Shown: piece after piece, positions 24,240 through 36,380 of the stretch
How positions within the stretch are numbered: position 1 is the first letter of the stretch
How the letters are laid out: the number at the start of each line of letters is the position of its first letter
Assembly (NCBI GenBank): GCA_034440615.1
Contig: JAOTOM010004861.1
Span: forward strand, 470,252-534,251
DNA from: Ashinkailepas kermadecensis
Taxonomy: Eukaryota; Arthropoda; Thecostraca; Neolepadidae
Reading direction: 5' to 3'
Length of the DNA stretch: 64,000 nucleotides
The notes under the pieces: model-generated
What the model was told of the DNA's origin: nothing
Databases searched by the model: none
What the model saw: only the letters and a program-made list of their open reading frames with translations
Program-made: the position numbers and the translations under genes

Positions 24240-24560
24240 GGTCGCTGCCTTCCTGCAGGGGCGGATACAGGGCTGAGAGGGGGGGGGCACTGGGGGCTGC
24301 GACCCCCATGGAAAGGTGGCGTCTCTCCGGCCGGGAAAAGCGTCGTTGCAGGAAGGCTTGAGTGCACCTCGCTTTCTTCCTCGCTCAACGGATTTTGTCA
24401 GCCAAGAACGCTTCTTTCAGAGGAAAAGGCGCCGTTCAGTATGTTGAAGTGCACCCCCGCTACCCCCAACCTCTACACCGCCTAGCGAATAATTCCGCCG
24501 AAAGCACCCCTCCGAGGAAAATGTTTTCCCCCATCCCCCGACGAGAATTCCTGGACCCAC
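24240..24560. repeat. Probable interspersed transposon fragment
   Basis: It contains GGGGCGGATACAGG, a G run and GACCCCCATGG, then CCGGGAAAAG and CACCCCCGCTACCCCC segments. Related GGGCGGATC-type segments occur at 32390-32440 and 32550-32570. No ORF is recognisable. It is probably a nonautonomous DNA transposon remnant. Confidence 0.35.
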
Positions 24561-24639
24561 TTATGCCTTCCCTGCATTTGGTTCAGTGATGGAATGCACC
24601 CATGCGTGGAGCTCCCTGTGTGTTTATGGCGTCACATGT

Positions 24640-25060
24640 GTCTATTGGCGTCACAAATAGCTTTCCAGTCAGGCTGGTCGTCACGGCACCCGAATATCTT
24701 GCATATGTATGCTGTTTCCCACCACACCTAAGTACCATTGGCGTCGCGAATAGCTTGACAGTAAGGCTGATTGGTTGGTTGGTTATTGGTTGGTTGGTTG
24801 GTTGGTTATTGGTTTTACGACACGTCGACCGTTGAGTCATATAGCGTCGCCAATCTCTCACGCCGATTGGTCGCGGGCGAAGAGTAGCGACAGGTGAGAC
24901 TCGAACTCACAACCTTTCGATTGTGAGACGAGCATCTTACCCCTAGACCACTCGTCCCCTTCAGTCAGGCTGAGCGTCCTGACACCTGAATATCCTGCAT
25001 AGGCACACTGCTTCCGACCACACCTGACCTTTGCAGCATATTCAGATGCAAGGACTCCCA
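24640..25060. repeat. About 115-bp tandem duplication interrupted by a SINE
   Basis: A segment with CAGTCAGGCTG..., CGAATATCTTGCATATG and CCACCACACCTAAG (about 24660-24735) recurs as CAGTAAGGCTGA / CTGAATATCCTGCATAGG / CCGACCACACCTGACC, split between 24759-24770 and 24962-25035. The SINE inserted into the second copy. Confidence 0.65.
24759..24973 (-). mobile_element. tRNA-derived SINE, family A, copy 2
   Basis: It has the same head and body as the copy at 16.5 kb, on the minus strand, but its tail is (CCAA)n/TAACC-rich (complement of 24771-24815). It is bounded by CAGTAAGGCTGA (24759-24770) and CAGTCAGGCTGA (24962-24973), a 12-bp TSD with one mismatch. Low divergence from the other copies indicates recent family activity. 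Confidence 0.9.
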
Positions 25061-26624
25061 GCCTGACTGTAACGCTATTTCTGACGCCAGTGGTACCAGC
25101 CTATCTAAATTATAATGTCTGCCACCCAACACCAACTCCCACATGTATGTTCGTATTTTTTTGCATGGCATTCCATGTGAAAGCTCCCCAAGTTGTTTTC
25201 TGACATCAACATCCTTTACGTTGCTTTAACGTTTGCTAACGTTGACATTGGTCACCCACCAGCTTTATAACGCGCCGCCCGTGCTTTAAAGTGTGTTCAG
25301 CGTGTGCAGCGGTACCTCAGTTTCGGGCAGATCTCGCCACCGGTTGCATTAGCATGACAATTTTGGCGGCGAGCCCAGTCGAGAAAGGAAAGCGTAGTAA
25401 ATTGTTGTTCGGTAACTGTCTAACTTAACTTAACTCGGTAACTTTTTCTGTCCTCACATAATTTGATCACGGCAAAAAGTGTCAAAACATGGTTGGTCAG
25501 GTCGGCGAGGCAAGCTTTCTTTTGCACTGGCTCATTTAACAGTTCCCACAATTCCATCACATGCATGTTTTACCATGTGTGGGAGGGAAGATAAAACAGA
25601 GCCATCCAGCGATGACATTGCCCGGGTGGTTTTTCACTGCGGATTGCGACATTGGGGTGTCCAATGCACTTTAAAACCTTGCTGGCCCAGTTGCTTACTT
25701 TTCCAAGGAATAATGGGTGTCTTCCTAGTCCTTTGGAGATTCTTTCGTAATAATTTTCCTAATAGAACTTTATTTTCAACTGACGTTGCACACGTAATTG
25801 CACAGACGTCGCCTCCTGATCTGACATGAAGTAATTCGAATTAACTTAAAATATTTATAGAAAAGCGACATCTCCAAGACTTTGTTTGTTGAAAGACAAT
25901 TTATCAACACATACTCCGGGCGAAACTTGGCTTTTTCACTGGCCTCATGTGCAACCCAAGTCACGTGACCTAATGTCACGAGGTCAAAAATCCACATTTT
26001 TCTTAACTCCAGCAATCATTACGTGGAGAATACTCTTTCTTCATTTACGAATTTAATGATATATGGTTTTATGATAATTGATTTGTTTTATGCAAGCGAT
26101 TCCTGTTTAAAGATGGCCTTACACTGTGACATTGCATACATGCCCTTGCGTAAATTCCGAAACGTAGGTAGGATCGAGCTGGAATAATATGTGCAGGTCA
26201 ATTCAGACCACCAGTTAACCACATAGACCGATTCATAGTAAGATTAAACATTTCGGTGTTATTGTACACATCTCGCCTATTGTTTTGTTGTGGAAATCCA
26301 GTTAGAAAAACACGATATCCAGATTTGTGTTTGTGTGTTTAGAGGGATGATGAAACAAATACATTGCAGGGTATACACAAAGCTAATTACTCTTCCATTT
26401 CGCCTCCAGCCTAAACTTGTTTTCCATTTTGCTTTTCAACTCATGTTGCGCAATCACAACCACAGCCAGTGCCTTCGCCCACCGAGGGCGGTGGGCGATG
26501 AGAGCAGATTTGACATGTCATGACATGACATGACAGCTGGCACAATTTCAGATTTTTTGGGTTGCCTTTGTGACAGCAGCTAGGAAGGTTTACTTTCTGG
26601 CAGCAATCCGACAAAATGTGTGAA

Positions 26625-26756
26625 AAACACTTTCCCTTTCCCCTTTCCCCTTTCCCCTTTCCCCTTTCCCCTTTCCCCTTTCCCCTTTCCCCTTTCCCTT
26701 TCCCTTTCCCTTTCCCTTTCCCCTTACCCGTTCCCCTTTCCCCTTACACGTTCCGC
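26625..26756. repeat. (TTTCCCC)n repeat grading to (TTTCCC)n
   Basis: The heptamer CCCCTTT occurs about 9 times, then the hexamer CCCTTT, then ACCCGTT variants. It is strand-asymmetric pyrimidine sequence. Confidence 0.9.
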
Positions 26757-27179
26757 AGCTTGCGTCAGGTTTGTGGAGCACTGGTTTATAGTGGGTCATG
26801 TGATGTGTTCGCATATAATTTGGTAGTCAAATGTCTGGTGAAGTATGTCAGTTCCGTGTTAAGCTTGCCGTTGATCTTGCACTGCAAGATCAACTGCAAG
26901 ATAATACAAATGAGTTGTATTTTCGAATGTAGCAAACCAATTCCATAAAATGTATTAATATTTGGTTTGAGTCAGATTACAGCGATAATGTAACACCACA
27001 CAAACACGAAGAAAAATTGAACTATTCAAACACCAGCGTAACGATACAACACCGACCACGAGATTCGTGAAATATGTCAATTTAGTGCCAATCCATGACA
27101 TGGCGTACTGAAATATCCCCGGAGTTTTGCTCCCTGCTGTCGTTTGTTTTGTGCATGAAATATAAGGTGTTGAAGTCGT

Positions 27180-27305
27180 GAAAACGATTGCAGGGGTGTA
27201 GGGAGACGTTGTCCGGGGAAAACATGATCGAACCTGCTGTCGGATTGTATAGGTGTAGGGAGACGTTGTCTGGGAAAACATGATCGCGCCTGCTGTCTGG
27301 TTGAC
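27180..27305. repeat. 59-bp tandem duplication
   Basis: AGGTGTAGGGAGACGTTGTC followed by GGAAAACATGATCG and CCTGCTGTC occurs twice with a few differences. Confidence 0.8.
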
Positions 27306-27984
27306 TGCACGAAGCAGCTTCGTTGAATCGGGCTGTCTTTTGTTGAACATCACATTGCCGTAGACGACCTGGTTGAGAAGTTACCTAGCCAGAAGCGAGC
27401 AGTATAGCAAGGACATTGTGAACCACCTGGTTGGGAAGTTACCAGCCAGGAGCGAGCAGTGTAGCAGAGTCAAGCCAGCAGTGGTGGTAAATATACTCGG
27501 GTTGGCGTGAAATCACTTAACCATCGGCATCGCCACCTGTTAAGACGTTCTTACACTGAGTTGGATCAGCATTGAGGCGTCTCACTGCGGCAAATTTCTA
27601 TGTTGCCCACTGCAGACTGGTCTGGTATGCTGCTCTCCACTGCTTTGGTCAGAGGTGGTCGTATCGTGTAGTGTGTGGTATTGTCTCGGTATAGATGCCC
27701 ACACGCCTGGCACGCTATACCGAGTTGGAACTAATTTAACACTTAACGTAATATCATGCCGAAATCAGAAGCGCTTCAATTTTTGTCGCAAGACAGCAAA
27801 ATGTAAATGCTGAAAGAGGAAATCAGCTGCCATGCCCAACACGTTTCGACGGGACAACCAATGTAGGAATCACATCAAAGAAGGGGAAATTTCCCATTGC
27901 CTTTCCCTTGACATTGGTGCTGGCCCGAGCATTCATTCCGTTCGCGTCCAACAAATCGGAGAAACCCGCTCAAACCATCCGCTC

Positions 27985-28400
27985 GAACGACGCCCGAGGC
28001 GGCGCCGGCTCCTCCACGGCCACTCTCAACTCTCGTCTCCAAATAAACGCGCGAAACACTAGCCGGCGGCGGCGGGAGCCGGTGGCGGCACCACGCTGCC
28101 GGCCGGCCGCCGGTGGCGCGCAGCCGGCACCGCGACCCGGCGGTGGGCGGCACCGACGCGTCGCCGCCGACGCGCGCGTGCCGACCGCGGGCGGCGGCGG
28201 CGCGTTTGAAGCGGGCGGCGGCGCGTTTGAAGCGGTGCCGCGGCGGCGGTGGCCGGCTAATGACGCCGCGCGCCGACGGAAGTCGCCGCGGCGGTGGCGG
28301 CCGTCGTCGGCTACTCCGCCACCGGCGACGACTGGGCCGGGCCCGACGTCACGTGCCACTGGCCGCTGGTCGGTCTCGTCGGCTCCGACACGCATCTCTG
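27985..28400. promoter_or_regulatory. CpG-rich island upstream of SoxE
   Basis: This is a very GC-rich block with a direct repeat of GGCGGCGCGTTTGAAGCGG (about 28196 and 28216). It lies about 4.5 kb upstream of SoxE exon 1 on the same transcriptional axis. All six frames are nearly open, as expected at this GC content. No protein family is recognised. Confidence 0.3.
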
Positions 28401-28424
28401 TCCAGGCTCCGTGCCGAGAACCAT

Positions 28425-28850
28425 GACTATCGGCTCCGACACGTATCCCCGTCCCGTCTCCGTGCCCATGGCCACCATGACTATCGGCTCCAACACGTAT
28501 CCCCGTCCCGTCTCCGTGCCCGTGGCCATGACTATCGGCTCCAACACGTATCCCCGTCCCGTCTCCGTGCTCATGGCCACCATGACTCTTGGCTCCAACA
28601 CGTATCCCCGTCCCGTCTCCGTGCCCATGGCCACCATGACTATCGGCTGCACCACGTATCCCCGTCCCGTCTCCGTGCTCGTGGCCATGACTATTGGCTC
28701 CAACACGTATCTCCGTCCCGTCTCCGTGCCCATGGCCACCATGACTATTGGCTCCAACACGTATCCCCGTCCCGTCTCCGTGCCTATGGCCATGACTGTC
28801 GGCTCCAACACGTATCCCCGTCCCGTTTCCGTGCCCATGGATGTGTCCAT
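28425..28850. repeat. 51/54-bp codon-periodic minisatellite, about 8 copies
   Basis: The unit contains CACGTATCCCCGTCCCGTCT followed by CCGTGCCCATGGCC, in 54-bp and 51-bp versions differing by one ACC triplet. Because length changes are in threes, long frames survive on both strands (Thr-Tyr-Pro-Arg-Pro-Val-Ser type on plus; Gly-His and Glu-Thr-Gly-Arg-Gly-Tyr types on minus). With several frames open at once, coding is not supported. Confidence 0.9.
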
Positions 28851-28971
28851 GCTGGCCCAAGCACACTATTCGGCTTGCCACGAAATGTTGCCTTTCTTAC
28901 TATTGGAAGGCCCTTTTATCTCACGAATATCCAGGTATTTTGCAACAAATACCGTAAGAGGTAGCAATATA

Positions 28972-29068
28972 GTGGGGGATGCCTCCACAAATAGCGATTC
29001 TGTGGGGATACCTCCACAAATAGCGATTCAGTGGGGGATGCCTCCATAAATAGCGATTCAGTGGGGCT
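28972..29068. repeat. 30-bp tandem repeat, 3 copies
   Basis: GATGCCTCCACAAATAGCGA and the following TTCAGTGGGG recur three times. Confidence 0.9.
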
Positions 29069-29424
29069 TATGGACCTCATGACCGAACAATTAAAACCAA
29101 GATAACTCAGAACTAGTCTTTTAGCTAACCTCTCTAATCTTATCTTGATAATTATGGCAAAAAGTAGGAATTTTATTTGAGCAATGGTAGGTAAATATGT
29201 AAAGATCAATGCAGCTAGTAAATACCAAGGGCTCGAAGTCCGATGAGGAAGAGGAGATTAGACGCCAGTAGAAATCGTCATCAAAGGCCCCAGTTTCGGG
29301 TCTATGGTCAGTTATGTGATTGTCGTGCGTTGTCGTTCGAGCTTTATTATTTGTTTTTTCTTCTTTTTGCTCGACGCAATAATTAAACACGAAATGCACA
29401 TTCCTTGCTCCTTGCTACACTTGT

Positions 29425-29610
29425 CATCCATGGAGCGGCGTAGGAACCGGGGTGGTGGGGAGGAGTGTGGGGAGACAGTGCCTCGTTTATGAAAATTTGA
29501 CTGGGGGCCGCGCCCCTTGGTCACCGTTTGAGCCAAAAAGAGCCCCCTGCTTCCACCAATGCTAAAGCAATGGGGAGAAGTTACTGACCAGGGGAGGAGC
29601 ACGGCACGGG
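29425..29610. repeat. Probable transposon fragment
   Basis: GGAGCGGCGTAGGAACCGGG, followed by a G-rich leader and a GCCGCGCCCCTTGG segment, resembles ends of common invertebrate nonautonomous DNA elements. No ORF. Confidence 0.3.
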
Positions 29611-31127
29611 TGATTGAGGGTCACTGGTCACGATCCTCTCTCAACCAAAATGCTTGAAGTGCTCTGATTGGACGAGAAGCAGCCGTCCCCCACCGCATCC
29701 GGATTGAGCTTCAGCATCAAAGCCACCCCATGAACGTTGCATAGAATGTATGTCTTTAGTAATAACAGCTTTTGCCACCTCCCGACTCCAACCATTAGCT
29801 TGTGCGTCCGTCCTGTACTCGTGAGCACAGAATGCAGGCTGGTGTTCTAGTTAAACGGCGCCCCGTGATAGTCAAGTCGGTGATGTATTGTTTTGTCAGG
29901 GTTTATTGGTTAATGTCAGATTTCCAAAGACTAGGCACTTTTGAATTTAAATCATAAGGGGTTGCCTTCGAATCTCACACACAGCTGGCCACTTGTGCTC
30001 CCAATCTGCGCAATGGATTGACCACCGCCGCACGGCCTGGCAATGGAATGCGCTGCGAAACAAGACAAAGGCTCTGCAAGCACAGGATAGTGCATGCAAG
30101 CAGCTATTGACTTTTCACTATCCAGAACAAAGCTTGCTAGATCTAGCATACCTTTAAGTATCTATGCTTAAAGTTATGAGGAAGGTCATGCGAATTGGCG
30201 GTGCACCCAGATTCTGGTTCACTTGCGCTTGTACATATCCACATTGAACATATGCTTGGTTTAATATTGTCACATGTTGTCTGAAGCAGGCTCAACCAAC
30301 GCGCTCTGTGTGAGAAACCCCGCATGCATTGCCTTGGTAAAAACCGTTTGAAAAAACAGGCACACCACTCGGAGGCAGGGCTAAAAAAGATTCCGGTATG
30401 AAGCCGTGGAAATTGTGTGTTTATGCTTCTGTTGCCTTGTCCCGATCCATCTTCACTACCGCTCTCTACGGTTTGTTTCTTTTCCCGGTTTTGTTTTTGC
30501 TTTATGTCTCAGGTTCCTCGGATTTTTTTCCCACAGTGAACCTCTGCTTATTTGCCATATATTCCTGGAATTTACGTGACTGCCTGTTACTAAGTCAACG
30601 GCCTGTGTGATCTGCTTCGCAAATAGAGCGACTGCGCGCCGAAGTATGCGTTATACACAGGCGAATGCTTGCGTGAATGTGTCAGCGTGAGGATATGACC
30701 CACGAATTGAGTGCCGGCCGATGTGCATATGTACATGTACATGTACGAAACACCGGACGAGCGAGGTGAAGAGGTGGGCTCCGGGGCTCCCATGCTGTAG
30801 ACACAGGCACTGCGACAGGGAGCTTGTGAACCCACCCATTCGTGCTGTCTTGACATCCGGTGAAAATATGTACCTTATTCAGGAAATCGCCAAATTCTAA
30901 TATGCATCTGTCATATTCACCCATCAGAAAAACGTTCCGTGGCAACAATTTCTCTTGCTGTCGAGCCAGGCCGACCAGAATATTCCGCCAAATTCACAGG
31001 CAATTGCCGACCCAAAGTCACGCCCACAGACAATAACGACGCAGTGCACAACTCCCAGTCAGCTGACTGACGAGCCGGGCGTCGTTCCCACGAGACCGAT
31101 CGTCTTAACGTTCGCGCTCGCCCCGCA

Positions 31128-31231
31128 TTAGTCAAAGCTGTCCTCATCAATTAGTTCCACGTGTCGCCGCCAGGTGATGGATGACGCCCACGGCGGCGAC
31201 TGCCGGCCGGTTCGGCGCCGGGGGCGCGCAC
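31128..31231 (-). CDS. Probable last exon of the LRGUK-like gene
   Basis: After an acceptor at GGTACGACAG|GTGC the frame reads RPRRRTGRQSPPW, then SSITWRRHVELIDEDSFD and a TAA stop. The C-terminus is acidic and codon use is GC-rich like the other exons. The exon starts with two bases of a split codon, which fits the phase-1 end of the exon at 40533-40239 whichever donor that exon uses. No better upstream partner is seen. No poly(A) signal AATAAA is obvious just downstream. Assignment to this gene is inference from strand, phase and composition; another exon could intervene in the 9-kb intron. Confidence 0.45.
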
Positions 31232-31249
31232 CTGTCGTACCGCGGGTCA

Positions 31250-31620
31250 GCAGCCGCCGTGATGCTGCCGTGATGCTACCATGGTACCATCGTGGTACAA
31301 CCGTGATGCTACCGTGATGCCATCGTGTTGCAACCGCGATACAACCGCGATACAACCGCGATACTGCCGTGATATTACCGTGATTCTATCGGGGCACAAC
31401 CGTGATACTACTGTGGTATTATCGTAGTACAACCGTGATACTATCGCGATACTACTGTGGTACTATTGTGATACTAGAGTGATACTGCCGTGGTTCTACC
31501 GTGGTACTACCTTGGTATTTTCGTGATAATATTGTGGTAATACCGTGGTGCTATCGTCGTACGACCGTGGAACTATCATGATACTACCGTGATACTACCG
31601 TGGTACTACCGTTACGCTGA
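31250..31620. repeat. About 15-bp degenerate repeat (TACCGTGATACTACCGTGGT-like)
   Basis: Units of ACCGTGATACT, ATCGCGATAC and ACCGTGGTACT run for 370 bp. They sit immediately upstream (minus sense) of the acceptor of the 31231-31128 exon. Confidence 0.85.
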
Positions 31621-32029
31621 TATGAGGCTTCATGTCACACGATGTGAATTCCGTCGATCTCATGGACACCTAAGATTTTCCCCCAGCATGTCCATTTTAT
31701 TTATTTTGACATGAAAAGCATCGATACCTTGTAATGATTTGTGGCTGTCAAAGAGAAGCGAAATAATAAGCCAACACCAAAATAATTATATGAGCATATA
31801 TAACCCTATAAGCATAATAATAATCTAGCTTATAATGCTCCCACGTTATAAAAGTCATTCCTTCACATAAATGGCAGTTCAAAATACATCACATTTTCAG
31901 ACCATCTTTCATCGTCGCCAAAGCCATCAGGGACCCACTAAACAACTTTACCCTGGGGTAGGACAAGGGATCCAGAAATATGCGAGAAAAAATGAACATT
32001 TTTGCATGTAACCGATATTTCCCTACTTC

Positions 32030-32620
32030 ATCCAATTACTGATGGAGCAGGAGCAGATAGAGGGCGGGTGGCATTGGGGGCACGTGCCCCCTCTCCGCCA
32101 CCTGACCGGCGCTGGGGGCATGTGCCTCTATGATATCCCTCTGACCTGGTAAAGGTGCCCCTCCATCCAGGCTGGAGGGTAGCCCCAGCTCACCGGATTT
32201 TTAGACCATGGCTTCTTTTGTTAACGAGTGCGTATAGGTGGGTACATTTTTTGGTAGCGGAAGCGGCACTAAGATATGGCGCCGAAGGCGACACATCTGG
32301 CTGGCGTCCGGGGGTGGGGTGTGGCGCATTTAAGACCTCGATCCTCGATCGGTGGAGATCCTTGTCCCCAGTCCCCCTCCTTGGATCCGCCACTGTTAGT
32401 TATTTGAGTTTTAGGGCGCCTCGAGATCCGCCACTGTCTCAAGGAATATTCAACCGATGGCCATCCAGATGCTTTCGCACTGGCGCCCCTCCGAGCTGAC
32501 GATGTCCCTCCAAACGAGTTGTCCCTCCCCCAAAAAAGGAGAAAATTTCTGAATCCACCCCTGATAAGGGGAGAGGGCATTGCCCTCCAGCTAGCATGAT
32601 ATTCGAGTCCCTGAAATCCA
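32030..32620. repeat. Composite of interspersed transposon fragments
   Basis: The complement contains CAGTGGCGGATCCAAGGAGG (about 32396) and CAGTGGCGGATCTCGAGG (about 32434). A GGGGTGGATTCAGAAATTTT segment at about 32565, with a GGGCATTGCCCTCC neighbour, completes the set. Such CAGTGGCGGAT(C) ends are common in metazoan nonautonomous elements. Several nested fragments appear to be present. Confidence 0.45.
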
Positions 32621-32694
32621 CCCATCAAGTGGCAATCGTAGACAATGCCAAGATGTGATTACTACGCTATGATTACTACGAATGCGTAGCAATC

Positions 32695-32805
32695 ACAGCG
32701 TAAGGTCTACATAGCAACGTTTACGTAGTAACGTCTACGTAGTAACGTCTACGTAGAAACGTCTACGTCGTAACGTTTACGTAGTAACGCCTACGTAGTA
32801 AAAGA
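32695..32805. repeat. 14-bp repeat with palindromic TACGTA core
   Basis: GTCTACGTAGTAAC and variants (GTTTACGTAGTAAC, GCCTACGTAGTAAA) occur about seven times in tandem. Confidence 0.85.
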
Positions 32806-32889
32806 CGCAAATGGTCCGACACCAACAACACTAACACCCAAATGACCAGAGCATTCGACAAGTCACTCATCGAAGCCTAACTCGAAAAC

Positions 32890-33102
32890 AGCGCACATCT
32901 CGGGTCAGATACCGACAGCCGCGGGGCTGAATGGTGGGGCTGGGGGTAGGGGGGGGGCGCTGGTCCTGCCACTGCCGCCAGGTGGGTCGTGCCGGTATTT
33001 CGGGTGGCGGCCCGGCTCCGGTGCCGTGACCGCACCGCCAACACCTCAAAGGCGCTCTGTTCGCGACCGGCCGCCGGAAAGGTGCGGGAACAAATGAGCG
33101 GC
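32890..33102 (-). other. Exon-like GC-rich block (uncertain)
   Basis: The block is GC-rich with an acceptor-like CATGCTGGCAG|GCGG at 33103/33102 and two open minus frames. One contains GREQSAFEVLAVRSRHRSRA and a Pro/His-rich tail, with possible donors GAG|GTGTTG (about 33045) and TCG|GTATCT (about 32915). It could be an exon of the LRGUK-like gene between 40239 and 31231, but its phases do not force inclusion and no family is recognised. Confidence 0.22.
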
Positions 33103-34212
33103 CGCCTGCCAGCATGTCACTCTGGCCACATACCTGGGCCTGGTGCGGCCTGACTCTGGCCACACCTGGACCTGGTGCGGCCTCACTCTGGTCACATACC
33201 TGGACCTGGTGCGGCCTTACTCTGATCACATACCTGGACCTGGTGCGGCCTCACTCTGGTCATATACCTGGGCCTGGTGCGGCCTCACTCTGGTCACATA
33301 CCTGGACCTGGTCGGGCCTGGTGGCGGCCTCACTCTGGTCACATACCTGGGCCTGGTGCGGCCTCACTCTGGTCACATACCTGGGCCTGGTGCGGCCTCA
33401 CTCTGGTCACATACCTGGACCTGGTGCGGCCTCACTCTGGTCACATACCTGGACCTGGTGCGGCCTCACTCTGGTCACATACCTGGACCTGGTGCGGCCT
33501 CACTCTGGCCACACACCTGGGCCTGGTGCGGCCTCACTCTGGCCACATACCTGGGCCTGGTGCGGCCTCACTCTGGTCACATACCTGGGCCTGGTGCGGC
33601 CTCACTCTGGTCACATACCTGGGCCTGGTGCGGCCTCACTCTGACCACATACCTGTACCTGGTGCGGCCTCACTCTGGTCACATACCTGGGCCTGGTGCG
33701 GCCTTACTCTGGTCACATACCTGGACCTGGTGCGGCCTCACTCTGGTCACATACCCGGGCCTGGTGCGGCCTCACTCTGGTCACATACCTGGACCTGGTG
33801 CGGCCTCACTCTGGTCACACACCTGGGCCTGGTGCGGCCTCACTCTGGCCACATATCTGGGAGTGGCGCGGCCTCACTCTGGTCACATACCTGGGCCTGG
33901 TGCGGCCTCACTCTGGCCACATACCTGGGCCTGGTGCGGCCTCACTCTGGTCATATACCCGGGCCTGGTGCGGCCTGACTCTGGTCACATACCCGGGCCT
34001 GGTGCGGCCTGACTCTGGTCACATGCCTGGACCTGGTGCGGCCTCACTCTGGTCACATACCTGGGCCTGGTGCGGCCTCACTCTGGCCACATACCTGTAC
34101 CTGGTGCGGCCTCACTCTGGTCACATACCTGGGCCTGGTGCGGCCTCACTCTGGTCACATACCTGGACCTGGTGCGGCCTCACTCTGGTCACATACCTGG
34201 ACCTGGTGCGGC

Positions 34213-34213
<1 letters not shown>
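33103..34213. repeat. 34-bp minisatellite, about 32 copies
   Basis: The unit is GGCCTCACTCTGGTCACATA plus CCTGGACCTGGTGC (variants GGGCCTGG, GGCCACAC). On the minus strand each unit contains CCCAG|GTATGT, an excellent splice-donor consensus. A 34-bp unit shifts frame each copy, yet no unit contains stops on plus, so very long apparent ORFs arise; these are artefacts. Confidence 0.95.
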
Positions 34214-34622
<409 letters not shown>

Positions 34623-34633
34623 CGGACCGCAGC

Positions 34634-34680
34634 CCTGGGAGCAGCATTCGATTTGCACACGTTGGATAGGCGTTTGCAGG
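34634..34680 (+). other. Possible 47-bp plus-strand exon after the CT tract
   Basis: The CT tract ends in GACTCGGACCGCAG, an acceptor with an extreme polypyrimidine tract. It is followed by 47 bp and then TTTGCAG|GTAAAG, a strong donor. One frame encodes LGAAFDLHTLDRRLQ without a stop. No partner exons are identified on the plus strand, so this may be chance or a noncoding RNA exon. Confidence 0.22.
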
Positions 34681-35224
34681 TAAAGTTGATAGAAAGAGGC
34701 CAAAATAAGAGTCATATATCAGTTCATTGCGAGATTTCATCGTTTATAAGATTGCTAGGCTTTGGGTGGATGTCATCCTTTCGCCATGGTCAGAGAGGTT
34801 CATCGATCGAGAAATGGTCTTAAAAATGAATATGGACGGGCGTGGATGGCTTCGGAGGTCCTCGTGCTTAACATTGCGATTTGTGGGCAAAATAGGGTTG
34901 AAAGTGACTAATCATTGGATTGGATTTATGCATTGGATATACTTTAATTATTGATTGATGGAAGACTGATATCAGAATACATAATTTAATAGCTACCTCC
35001 ACACTGCTTCTGGGGATGATCAGAGGCCTGAAATGCCATGATGTTTCGGGAAATTGCTGGGTGCCTCAGATACTTGCCGAAATATTATTTAACATGTTCT
35101 TAGTGGTTTTGGATGTTTGAAGTGACTAGGGGTAGCAATGCTTCTCGTCATCTTCTGTTTGATGGACCAGACGTTGCAGTATTTCTCGTTATCTTTATCT
35201 CGTAATTTGCTGCGCCAGACCTCA

Positions 35225-35545
35225 TGCTCATAACCACCTTTGATCAAATGCTCCAATAATTGCCAGCTGGTAAATGTGTGATGATCTCTGCTTGATGTGC
35301 TGCTCCAACATTAACGTTTGAAGCGATAATCTTTCCTTTAGGTGATGATCTGGGCTTCATGTGCAGCTCTATTAACCTCTGAAGTTCTATTAACCTTTCC
35401 ATTGGGTGATGATCTGGGACTCATGTGTTGTTCTAATATTAACCTTTGAAGCAATAATCTCTCCTTTAGGTGATGATCCGTGTTGCATGTGCTATTCGAA
35501 TATTAACCTTTGAAGCCATAATCTATCATTCAGGTTTTCAGATGC
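35225..35545. repeat. About 70-bp repeat, 4 copies
   Basis: The segments GTGATGATCTGGGCTTCATG and ATATTAACCTTTGAAGC(A/C)ATAATCT alternate four times, 3' (minus sense) of the 35811-35659 exon candidate. Confidence 0.8.
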
Positions 35546-35658
35546 ACCCGTTGGCGATGCATCAAATACAATATATCATCACCAATTTGTGCACAACACC
35601 AGCATATCTGTGATTATCATCTCACACCAAGGTGTTGTAGCCCAAAGTCGTAGTCGAC

Positions 35659-35811
35659 CTAAGCCACCAATCCATCAGGGTAGGCGACTATGCTCTCGAA
35701 CTCCTGGTCGTGGTCGTTCCAGAGCTTGTTGAAGCTACGGCTCTCGCCGCCCTGTCTCGCCAGCAGCTCATCCATTATTTTTTCACAATACATGCCCTCC
35801 ACGTATAGTGG
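35659..35811 (-). CDS. Orphan terminal exon, unidentified protein
   Basis: The minus strand has an acceptor-like CCATAATAG|CC at 35812/35811. A 50-codon frame follows: PLYVEGMYCEKIMDELLARQ, then GGESRSFNKLWNDHDQEFES and IVAYPDGLVA, ending in TAG (35661-35659). Composition and GC-rich codon use are protein-like, and the block is more GC-rich than its surroundings. It lies within the long intron between LRGUK-like exons at 40239 and 31231. Its frame starts at phase 0, whereas the 40239 exon ends at phase 1, so it cannot join that exon directly. It may be a separate nested gene, an alternative 3' end through an unseen exon, or a gene ending here. No domain recognised. Confidence 0.4.
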   Translation of the reverse strand, partial: PLYVEGMYCEKIMDELLARQGGESRSFNKLWNDHDQEFESIVAYPDGLVA

Positions 35812-36089
35812 CTATTATGGACAGTCTGGGCTATCCAGACCGCAACATAGTTTTTCATCATCTGTGTTGATCATCTGTGTTGATCAGCAGCATCGGATAC
35901 TGTGTGATGTATAGTACACACGCATTAGCACGTCATTTGGTCATCTGCCCGATATCATCTGACCGATAGTATTCGATGAATAGTATTCATCGGCACACAC
36001 CATATTATCATATTAGAAATAGGAGTGACGGGTTAGTGGGCATTGTGTCGTCGGCAGTTACTCTCCAAACGTCGTGAATTTTAGCTTAA

Positions 36090-36380
36090 TTCTATGGCGT
36101 TGTATGATAAATGGGTCTAAAATAGGTCTTTGCCTCCTGGCCGAACAAATTTCCGCCGTCCCTGATTAGAAGTATCATCGATATTAAAGGGTGAGAGATA
36201 TGGAGAAGCTGAAAAAATAAAAGAATGATCGATGTCCCAGCTTTAATTCACAATGCATCCAAGCCGAACACAAATTCCTCTCAAAATGTGCGCTATCAAC
36301 GTAGCCAAAATGGGTAATTGGAGTCATCCTGAAACGTATGCAATCGCTTTTTTACGGCGAATCGATGATGCACTCGTATT
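36090..36380. repeat. Diverged duplicate segment, copy A
   Basis: It shares the ordered blocks GATTAGAAGTA(T/C)CATC, GGGTGAGAGATATG, GAATGATCGATG, GCATCCAAGCCGAACACAAA and AGTCATCCTGAAACG with 37070-37370. The two are about three quarters identical by eye. Both are noncoding. Confidence 0.75.

Noticed and set aside
26625..26756. Interstitial telomere repeat
   Set aside because: TTTCCCC is not the arthropod TTAGG or vertebrate TTAGGG repeat and degrades into plain pyrimidine sequence.
27970..29049. Several ORFs of 180-300 codons on both strands
   Set aside because: A CpG island fused to a 51/54-bp repeat whose length keeps all frames open. Four frames cannot all be coding and none resembles a protein.
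32269..32628. 119-codon minus ORF
   Set aside because: Translation of overlapping transposon fragments with CAGTGGCGGAT ends. No domain.
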